Source of the DNA: Ferroglobus sp.
GTDB lineage: Archaea; Halobacteriota; Archaeoglobi; Archaeoglobales; Archaeoglobaceae
Assembly (NCBI GenBank): GCA_015523665.1
Contig: WAJX01000067.1
Span: 1 to 6,864 of the forward strand
DNA length: 6,864 bases
Direction of reading: 5' to 3'
Shown here in pieces: positions 1 to 4,807 of this stretch. Under the pieces are notes generated by a model. It did no database searches and was not told where the DNA came from. It saw only the letters and a program-made list of their open reading frames with translations. The first letter of the stretch is position 1. Each line of letters opens with the position of its first letter. The translations under genes were made by a program, and so were the position numbers.

Positions 1-2
1 AT

Positions 3-50
3 GGAGAGATGATAGAAATAACTCCAGCTAAGAAAGCTAAAATATACTGA
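3..50 (+). CDS. possible 3' end of a plus-strand gene (partial, unrecognised)
   Basis: The plus-strand frame starting at base 3 is open from the left edge and ends at a TGA at 48-50; the residues read GEMIEITPAKKAKIY. The other two plus frames close within 31 bases. It could be the C-terminal tail of a gene entering from the left and converging on the ATPase gene. The stretch from the ATG at 9 (MIEITPAKKAKIY) also faintly resembles the start of HesB/IscA-type iron-sulfur assembly proteins, but it stops after 13 codons. Sixteen codons cannot establish a family, and a chance open frame is quite possible. Confidence 0.2.
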   Translation, partial: GEMIEITPAKKAKIY

Positions 51-124
51 AACATATAATCACAATTCGTCTTTATTAATCAATCTATATATCATTTTTG
101 CAATTGTTGAATGAATTTATAGTG

Positions 125-148
125 AATCAATTCATTAATCAATTCATT
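125..148. repeat. 12-bp perfect tandem duplication
   Basis: The unit aatcaattcatt occurs twice in direct succession (125-136 and 137-148). The inverse of its second half, aatgaatt, lies just ahead at 110-117, so the region can form a small A+T-rich hairpin. The 10-mer attaatcaat inside it (135-144) also occurs at 75-84. The repeat sits in the spacer downstream of the ATPase gene. It may be a replication-slippage product, a protein binding site or part of a transcription end; nothing in the sequence decides between these. Confidence 0.6.
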
Positions 149-168
149 TACCTTTATCCATCTCATCC

Positions 169-195
169 CTCTTCTTTTTTATCTTATTTTTATTT
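169..195 (+). terminator. T-rich tract, possible terminator for a plus-strand transcript
   Basis: The plus strand carries a run of C/T with several T-stretches (cttctttttt, then atttttatttt) just before and across the end of the convergent ATPase gene. Archaeal RNA polymerase terminates at oligo-T tracts without needing a stem-loop. This would serve a rightward gene ending near base 50. It could instead be only a base-composition feature. On the minus strand the same tract reads as A-rich, so it is not a terminator for the ATPase gene. Confidence 0.25.
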
Positions 196-837
196 TAATC
201 TGAGTTGTTTTGCGACAAACTCATCAATACTCCTTGGCAGTTCTATCCCATCACGTGCTATTTTAAATTCAGCAACATCTGGCTCTATGTATTCTGAAGC
301 CTTTATAATTTTAATTAGTCTTCTTGCTTTGTTAAATTCAAACTGTCTTTCTAGATAGATTATATTATTAAAGATAAGGCTAACTGATATCTCGGTATGG
401 ATATCATGAGCTTGTTCAACCAATGTAAATATACCACTCCCACCATCACCTTCAATTCTCACCACTGTATTCCTTAAAAGATGTATAATCTTTTGGGGAG
501 GGTGATAGAGTAATAATCCTGATATTGAATCAAAAGCTAATAAATAATCGCTTTTCAAAGCATTAAGAGCTTTTCCTATTCCCAAGCTAACTTCGTTTAA
601 ATTTAGAGGATTACCTATTATTATGTCCTTTTCTGTATGTCCCTCTCTTCTCTGCCATGTGTGGGTGTCAACAATCCATAGATCTCTTTCTCCTACCTCA
701 TTCTCAATCTCCCTTCTAACGTCTTCAGCACTTCTTATCGTTGTAACCCAAAGTATCTTTTGAAACTCTTTTAAATATCGAAAAATAAATCTGGTTTTGC
801 CTGTTCCCGGTCCGCCTATGATGAGTATTGTACCCAT
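190..837 (-). CDS. KaiC/RecA-superfamily single-domain P-loop ATPase
   Basis: A 215-residue cytoplasmic protein. The Walker A motif GGPGTGKT is at residues 8-15, right after a short hydrophobic strand. The probable Walker B strand is YLLAFDSIS (98-106, Asp103). The C-terminal part (RRLIKIIKASEY...FKIARDGIEL, about 172-200) resembles the closing strands of KaiC-like domains, where an R-K-rich strand is followed by a 'DGI' hairpin. The strand after Walker A reads ILWVTTIRSAED, where KaiC relatives usually carry a Glu-Glu pair, so the usual catalytic acids appear absent. The start is chosen at the ATG at 835-837 because a strong ribosome binding site (GAGGAG) lies 6 nt ahead and the P-loop follows at once. 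A longer frame from 915 would overlap the aminotransferase gene by 56 bp. It lies 22 bp after the aminotransferase stop and is probably the last gene of the ribH cluster. Family members act in signalling, recombination or gene regulation; its own role is unknown. Confidence 0.85.
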   Translation of the reverse strand: MGTILIIGGPGTGKTRFIFRYLKEFQKILWVTTIRSAEDVRREIENEVGERDLWIVDTHTWQRREGHTEKDIIIGNPLNLNEVSLGIGKALNALKSDYLLAFDSISGLLLYHPPQKIIHLLRNTVVRIEGDGGSGIFTLVEQAHDIHTEISVSLIFNNIIYLERQFEFNKARRLIKIIKASEYIEPDVAEFKIARDGIELPRSIDEFVAKQLRLK

Positions 838-843
838 TATATT

Positions 844-849
844 CTCCTC
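844..849 (-). promoter_or_regulatory. ribosome binding site that sets the ATPase start
   Basis: On the minus strand GAGGAG lies in the 22-bp gap between the aminotransferase stop (860-862) and the ATG at 835-837, with a 6-nt spacer. It complements the 3' end of archaeal 16S rRNA. It argues for the shorter ATPase protein rather than the upstream in-frame ATG at 913-915. Confidence 0.75.
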
Positions 850-859
850 GAACCCTAAT

Positions 860-2029
860 TTACGATAATCTAAATAAATTTTTTTCTCTTTTTCTAAATT
901 TCTTGAACCTTTCAATCATCTCCTTTATATTCTCAAAACTTGTAGCATAACTCACTCTCACCCAATTGTTAAATTGCCTTCCAAAAGCTGTGCCTGGAGT
1001 TGTAGCGACATGGTATCTCTCTAAGAATTCTTGACAAAATTTCTCACTATTCATCTCTACGTTTACAAATATGTAAAAAGCTCCTTCGGGAGGGGCGAAC
1101 TCTAAATCCATTTCAGAGAATTCATCTATCAAGAAGTCTCTCCTTCTCTTGAATTCAGAAACCATTCTCTTAACAAAGCTTTGATCCCCTTTTAGAGCCT
1201 CTATTCCAGCATATTGAACGAAAGTTGTTGGAGAGCTAATACTATGAGACTGGATTTTGTTCATCTCTTTGATTATCCATTCAGGAGCAACCGCATAACC
1301 CAATCTCCATCCAGTCATAGCGTATGTTTTTGAGAAACCGTTGATGGTGATAGTTCTTTCAAACATATCATCAAAGCTCGCTATACTGTGATGCTCTCCT
1401 TCAAATATTATCTTTTCATAAATCTCATCTGACATAACAAAGATGTCATAGTCTAAAGCTAAATCTCTAATCTTTTTTAGAAATTCCTTTGAATAAACTA
1501 TTCCTAGTGGATTATTTGGGGAGTTAATTACTATAAGCTTCGTCTTTTTAGATATATATTCTTCAATTGGAGCATCTCTAAAATCTTCATAATAAGCTAC
1601 CCATATAGGTTTTGCATCTGCGAGCAATGCGCAAGCTTCATAGCTAACCCACGAAGGGTCGAGCAATACCACCTCATCCCCTTTATTGAGGATAGCCATC
1701 ATAGCCTCGTAAACCGCATATTTAGCTCCTGAAGTAACAATCACATTCTCATCTTCGGCTTTGATACCATTATCCTTCCTCAACTTTTCAACTATTGCCT
1801 CGATTAACTCTGGGACTCCTTTTGTTGGAGCATATTTAGTCTTCCCTTCTTTCATCGCTTTTATTCCAGCATTTATTATATTTTCTGGTGTATTAAAGTC
1901 TGGTTCTCCGACACTCATGTCAATTACATCTTCTCCTTTGGCTTTCAATTCTTTTGCTATTCCAGAAATTCTAAGAGTTGCTGAGGGTTTTATTCTTTCA
2001 ACCCTCTCACTAATCTTTTTGTTCTTCAT
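860..2029 (-). CDS. class I PLP-dependent aminotransferase (aspartate aminotransferase-like)
   Basis: A 389-residue fold-type I aminotransferase, the usual length for the archaeal/thermophile AspAT group. Visible hallmarks: SVGEPDF near the N-terminus (39-45); SPNNPLG (170-176), the NPxNPTG-type loop with Asn173 contacting PLP; DEIY (201-204) with Asp201 paired to the pyridine nitrogen; GFSKTYAMTGWRLG (231-244) with Lys234 as the Schiff-base lysine; and WVRVSYA (356-362) with Arg358 for the substrate carboxylate. The enzyme should move an amino group between an amino acid and a 2-oxo acid. Aspartate/2-oxoglutarate is the default guess, but the family also includes alanine, aromatic and other specificities, which motifs do not separate. 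The C-terminus carries a basic tail (KKFRKREKNLFRLS). The start overlaps the end of ribH by 20 bp and has a GAGGTTGAG site ahead of it, pointing to coupled translation. Confidence 0.93.
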   Translation of the reverse strand: MKNKKISERVERIKPSATLRISGIAKELKAKGEDVIDMSVGEPDFNTPENIINAGIKAMKEGKTKYAPTKGVPELIEAIVEKLRKDNGIKAEDENVIVTSGAKYAVYEAMMAILNKGDEVVLLDPSWVSYEACALLADAKPIWVAYYEDFRDAPIEEYISKKTKLIVINSPNNPLGIVYSKEFLKKIRDLALDYDIFVMSDEIYEKIIFEGEHHSIASFDDMFERTITINGFSKTYAMTGWRLGYAVAPEWIIKEMNKIQSHSISSPTTFVQYAGIEALKGDQSFVKRMVSEFKRRRDFLIDEFSEMDLEFAPPEGAFYIFVNVEMNSEKFCQEFLERYHVATTPGTAFGRQFNNWVRVSYATSFENIKEMIERFKKFRKREKNLFRLS

Positions 2030-2441
2030 ATTCTCTCAACCTCTTTACAAGTTTTACCGCAGCTTCTACAGCTCTTTTAGCATAATCAACCCTTTCATGT
2101 GCAGACACTCTCCCCATTCCTGGTCCAGAAATTCCTAAAGTTACTGGTTTTGAATATTCAACGCTTAAATCCATAATTTTTCTTGCCGCTTGGTGTGCTA
2201 CTACTTCATCATGCTCAGTTTCTCCTTCTATAACACAACCTATCGTTGCTATGGCATCAACTTTTCCTTTCTCAAGCATCTTCTTTACCGCTATTGGTAT
2301 ATCAAAAACACCGGGAACTCTTATAATTTCAGTAATTTCAGCCCCTAAGAATTCTGCATGCTCTCTTGCAAGCACTTCCATCATATAGGTTATATCTCGA
2401 TTAAATTCGGCAACAACAAGTCCAAGCTTTATCTCACTCAT
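2010..2441 (-). CDS. ribH: 6,7-dimethyl-8-ribityllumazine synthase
   Basis: A 143-residue lumazine synthase, the compact length typical of archaeal enzymes. It condenses 5-amino-6-ribitylamino-uracil with 3,4-dihydroxy-2-butanone 4-phosphate to give the lumazine that riboflavin synthase turns into riboflavin, the precursor of FMN, FAD and the deazaflavin branch. Conserved elements: AEFNRDIT (11-18) with the aromatic residue that stacks on the pyrimidine; VPGVFDIP (42-49); the signature GCVIEGETEHDEV (68-80) with the presumed catalytic His77; and GISGPGMGRVSAHERV (103-118) with the phosphate-side Arg116. Known relatives form pentamers or 60-subunit capsids. No clear ribosome binding site precedes the ATG. 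An AT-rich TATA-like element about 25 nt upstream suggests a leaderless transcript, making this the likely first gene of the ribH-aminotransferase-ATPase cluster. It starts 36 bp after the acetyltransferase gene. Confidence 0.96.
   Translation of the reverse strand: MSEIKLGLVVAEFNRDITYMMEVLAREHAEFLGAEITEIIRVPGVFDIPIAVKKMLEKGKVDAIATIGCVIEGETEHDEVVAHQAARKIMDLSVEYSKPVTLGISGPGMGRVSAHERVDYAKRAVEAAVKLVKRLREYEEQKD
2035..2043 (-). promoter_or_regulatory. ribosome binding site of the aminotransferase gene, inside ribH
   Basis: The minus-strand sequence GAGGTTGAG lies within the last codons of ribH, with GAGG 10 nt ahead of the ATG at 2027-2029. It supports reinitiation or coupling between the two overlapping genes. 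Confidence 0.55.
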
Positions 2442-2460
2442 AATTGGAATTAAATCGGGA

Positions 2461-2477
2461 GTATTTAATTTCTTTTG
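2461..2477 (-). promoter_or_regulatory. putative TATA box/BRE of ribH
   Basis: On the minus strand a purine-rich CAAAAGA is followed by AATTAAATAC, centred about 25 nt ahead of the ribH ATG. That is the spacing expected for an archaeal BRE/TATA pair driving a transcript that begins at or near the start codon. The spacer is only 36 bp, so read-through from the acetyltransferase gene is also possible. Confidence 0.35.
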
Positions 2478-2987
2478 TCAATAAAGTTTACCTTTCGCCC
2501 TATATTTAACAAAAAACTCGTAATCCTCTTGCCAATACTCGACTATCTCTCCATCGAAATCAGATAAGATGTCCTCGAAGTAATCGTAAATCCCACAAGT
2601 AACACAAAAAGGACCACTAAATTTTACTATTGCTTCATTCTCGTTAAAAGAGATTAATTCGGCTTTTGCTTCTGGCTCTCTGAAGTAGTTAAACTTATCT
2701 ATAGCTTCTTTAAGTTCAAGAAGTTTTGTGAATTCAAAATTGCCTTTAATCCTCTTTTTTTCTATACTTGATTTTATATATGGACAAGATACTTTAATCT
2801 TATTAAATTTTTTTCCAAACTCTAAAGCTTTCTCAACAAGTTTTGATGCATATCCCTTACCTCTCTCTACTGAGATTGTTGATATGAGGTGTATGTAATT
2901 GGGGTCGTTTTTCTCATACTCTATCCATGCAACTACTTTTCCATTATCTATTAAAGTGAGTTTATCCTCTTTAACAACGAATTCCAT
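2478..2987 (-). CDS. GNAT-family acetyltransferase fused to a C-terminal CxxC domain
   Basis: A 169-residue protein with two parts. Residues 1-80 look like the small Gtt1/NATD1-type GCN5-related N-acetyltransferase fold: LTLIDNGKVVAWIEYE, then a strand, the acetyl-CoA loop V-x-RGKGYASKLVEKAL (40-55), and a strand ending SCPYI (67-71), a typical signature of this subgroup. Residues 108-169 form a second region with FSGPFCVTCGIYDYFEDIL (123-141); Cys128 and Cys131 make a CxxC pair next to an acidic/aromatic stretch. I do not recognise this domain. The pair could bind metal, be redox-active or belong to a substrate site. An acyl-CoA-dependent transfer is likely, but the acceptor is unknown. The start at 2987 is preferred because the domain begins there and a TATA-like TTTATTAT lies 24-31 nt ahead. 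An in-frame ATG at 3030-3032 would add 15 residues that fit no domain. The protein is probably cytoplasmic; no signal peptide or membrane segment is visible. Confidence 0.82.
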   Translation of the reverse strand: MEFVVKEDKLTLIDNGKVVAWIEYEKNDPNYIHLISTISVERGKGYASKLVEKALEFGKKFNKIKVSCPYIKSSIEKKRIKGNFEFTKLLELKEAIDKFNYFREPEAKAELISFNENEAIVKFSGPFCVTCGIYDYFEDILSDFDGEIVEYWQEDYEFFVKYRAKGKLY

Positions 2988-3010
2988 AATTTGAGTCTGA
3001 TTATTGGAGA

Positions 3011-3018
3011 ATAATAAA
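3011..3018 (-). promoter_or_regulatory. putative TATA box of the acetyltransferase gene (leaderless start)
   Basis: The minus-strand sequence TTTATTAT spans -31 to -24 relative to the ATG at 2985-2987, and no ribosome binding site is visible there. This geometry fits a leaderless archaeal transcript and favours the shorter protein. Confidence 0.3.
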
Positions 3019-3032
3019 GTATCGGTGTGCAT

Positions 3033-3148
3033 ATATCTTCATACAATTTTTATGTTAGATTATATAGATTAATTAAATATATTTGTTATTTTATATATAA
3101 AAATGGTAAAATTATAACAAAATATTAAATTATTAAAATATAAAAATA
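3033..3148 (-). promoter_or_regulatory. A+T-rich spacer with hyuAB transcription end and alternative TATA boxes
   Basis: By hand count only 10 of 116 bases are G or C. Just past the hyuB stop the minus strand has several T-runs (tattttta, tattttaata, attttaccattttt) suited to oligo-T termination of the hyuAB transcript. Further on, TTTTATATATAA (about 3091-3102) is a near-ideal archaeal TATA box, and CTATATAA (about 3059-3066) is another. Either could drive the acetyltransferase gene from the more distal start at 3032. No stem-loop of note is seen. Confidence 0.4.
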
Positions 3149-4807
3149 TTAAAAACTACCCAACACCTCCTCATACTTTTTCTTAGAAACTTTACCTTCC
3201 ACTATATCTTTCTTGATCATAGATTTATCTCTCTCTGAAACAAAACCGTATCCTCCACCACCCGGGGTTTCTATAACTACTACATCTCCTTTTCTCAGAT
3301 TTATCGTTACTTTAGATGGCAACTCTATTATCTCACCATCTCTTATGAGATAATTCCTTCCACGTGCACCATCCTTTCCACCATAAAACCCTATTGGCTT
3401 AAACTTTCTTCTTTCGGACTGAATAGAGAGAGTAGCTCCATTGATGAGAACTTTGATCGCCCTTCTTATACCTAATCCTCCTCTATTTTTCCCTAATCCG
3501 CAAGTATCTGGGATAAGTTCGTATCTCTCAATAAGAAGTGGGTAGGTTGTTTCTATAACCTCAATGGGTGTGTTGGCTGTGTTAGTCATGTGATCATGAA
3601 TGCCATCTTGTCCATCCATTTTAGGACGTGCCCCCTGCCCTCCTCCGATAGTTTCGTAGTATGTAAAGGTTTTTTCTCCATATCTTCCCCCGATTAAAAT
3701 GTTGTTCATCGAACCACATGATTGAGCTGGAACTTTATCCGGCAAGGCTTTTGAGAATGCGATAAAAAGAGTGTCAACTATTCTTTGAGCAGTTTCTACA
3801 TTTCCAGCTGAGACTGCAAGATTTTTACTTGGATTTAAAAATGTACCTTTTGGAATTTTTATGGAGAGAGGTAAGTAACATCCATGATTTGGGGGGATAT
3901 TTGGATCAGTTACACATCTCACAGCATAATAGACTGATGAGAGTGTAACAGAATACGGTGCATTAATATTAGCTTCTCTTTCTGGAGAAGTCCCTGTAAA
4001 ATCTATTTCCATTGTGTCTTCTTTAACTTTCACTTTACATAAGATCCTTATCGGTTTGTCTTCATTTCCATCATCATCCATGTAGTCTTCCCCTTCATAA
4101 ACTCCATTTGGAATCTTGCTGATAGCCTTCCTCATTCTTCTCTCACTATAGGCGATTATTTCATCCACAAACTCTTTATAAATTTCAATACCATATTTTT
4201 TAATTAAAGATATAAATCTCCTCTCACCAAGGTTATTTGCTGCTATTTGAGCTCTTAAATCTCCTAATCTCTCTTCTGGAGTTCTGGTATTAAATTCTAT
4301 AATTCTAAATATCTCCCTATTCTCCCTACCCCTTGTTATTAGCTTTGAGGGCGGAATTCTGAGACCTTCTTGAAATATCTCTTTACTTAAACCTGGCATT
4401 GAACCTGGACTCATCCCTCCGATGTCTGCATGGTGAGCCTTATTTACAACGTATCCTACAAGTTCTCCTTTTAATATAACTGGCTTAATTAGAGTTATAT
4501 CTGGAAGATGAGATCCTCCAATATAGGGATCATTGAGAATTATCTGATCTCCTTCTTCTAAATCCTCTTCAGAGTAATACTCTTTTATCGCCTGAATTGC
4601 AAGAGGCATCGAGCCGAGATGGACCGGGATATGTTCGGCTTGAGCTATAAGTCTACCCTTCCAATCGAATATTGCACAACTTGCGTCTCCCCTCTCTTTT
4701 ATATTTGGAGAATAAGAAGCTTTTTTAAGTACAACACCCATCTCCTCAGTTATTGAGATAAAAAGGTTTTTCATGACTTCAAGCCTAGCTGCATTTATCT
4801 TTTTCAT
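3149..4807 (-). CDS. hyuB: hydantoinase/oxoprolinase family protein, subunit B
   Basis: A 552-residue HyuB-type subunit (Hydantoinase_B family), full length with an intact N-terminus. In known complexes this subunit works with HyuA, which spends ATP to activate the substrate. Products in the family include N-methylhydantoinase, 5-oxoprolinase and acetone/acetophenone carboxylase. Conserved blocks: SYSPNIKERGDASCAIFD (31-48); NDPYIGGSHLPDI (92-104) and AHHADIGG (124-131), rich in the His and Asp residues that bind metal or substrate in the family; DFTGTSPE (269-276); NINAPYS (280-286); GGGQGARPKMDGQDGIHDHM (388-407); and the closing TPGGGGYG (514-521). The start ATG directly abuts the hyuA stop codon, and AAGGTGGGA within the last hyuA codons is a good ribosome binding site, so the subunits are made together. 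No acetone-carboxylase gamma subunit is seen downstream. The substrate cannot be read from sequence. Confidence 0.94.
   Translation of the reverse strand: MKKINAARLEVMKNLFISITEEMGVVLKKASYSPNIKERGDASCAIFDWKGRLIAQAEHIPVHLGSMPLAIQAIKEYYSEEDLEEGDQIILNDPYIGGSHLPDITLIKPVILKGELVGYVVNKAHHADIGGMSPGSMPGLSKEIFQEGLRIPPSKLITRGRENREIFRIIEFNTRTPEERLGDLRAQIAANNLGERRFISLIKKYGIEIYKEFVDEIIAYSERRMRKAISKIPNGVYEGEDYMDDDGNEDKPIRILCKVKVKEDTMEIDFTGTSPEREANINAPYSVTLSSVYYAVRCVTDPNIPPNHGCYLPLSIKIPKGTFLNPSKNLAVSAGNVETAQRIVDTLFIAFSKALPDKVPAQSCGSMNNILIGGRYGEKTFTYYETIGGGQGARPKMDGQDGIHDHMTNTANTPIEVIETTYPLLIERYELIPDTCGLGKNRGGLGIRRAIKVLINGATLSIQSERRKFKPIGFYGGKDGARGRNYLIRDGEIIELPSKVTINLRKGDVVVIETPGGGGYGFVSERDKSMIKKDIVEGKVSKKKYEEVLGSF

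Noticed and set aside
98..358. 86-codon plus-strand open frame
   Set aside because: It lies mostly antisense to the 3' end of the ATPase gene, and its product is a Phe/Ser/Leu-rich shadow with no recognisable motif.
838..915. 26-codon N-terminal extension of the ATPase from the ATG at 913-915
   Set aside because: It overlaps the aminotransferase end by 56 bp, encodes a Lys/Glu-rich stretch unrelated to the domain, and a strong ribosome binding site points to the internal ATG at 835-837.
1761..2138. 125-codon plus-strand open frame
   Set aside because: It is antisense to the strongly supported aminotransferase and ribH genes and shows no domain; it is a by-product of their codon use.
2988..3032. 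15-codon N-terminal extension of the acetyltransferase
   Set aside because: The added residues match no part of the GNAT fold, and a leaderless-type TATA element favours the start at 2987. This is a preference and not proof: the strong TATA box near 3091-3102 would fit the longer form.
3033..3148. Replication origin or AT-rich recombination site
   Set aside because: Very high A+T alone is ordinary for archaeal promoter and terminator spacers; no origin recognition boxes, iterons or flanking orc1/cdc6 gene are visible.
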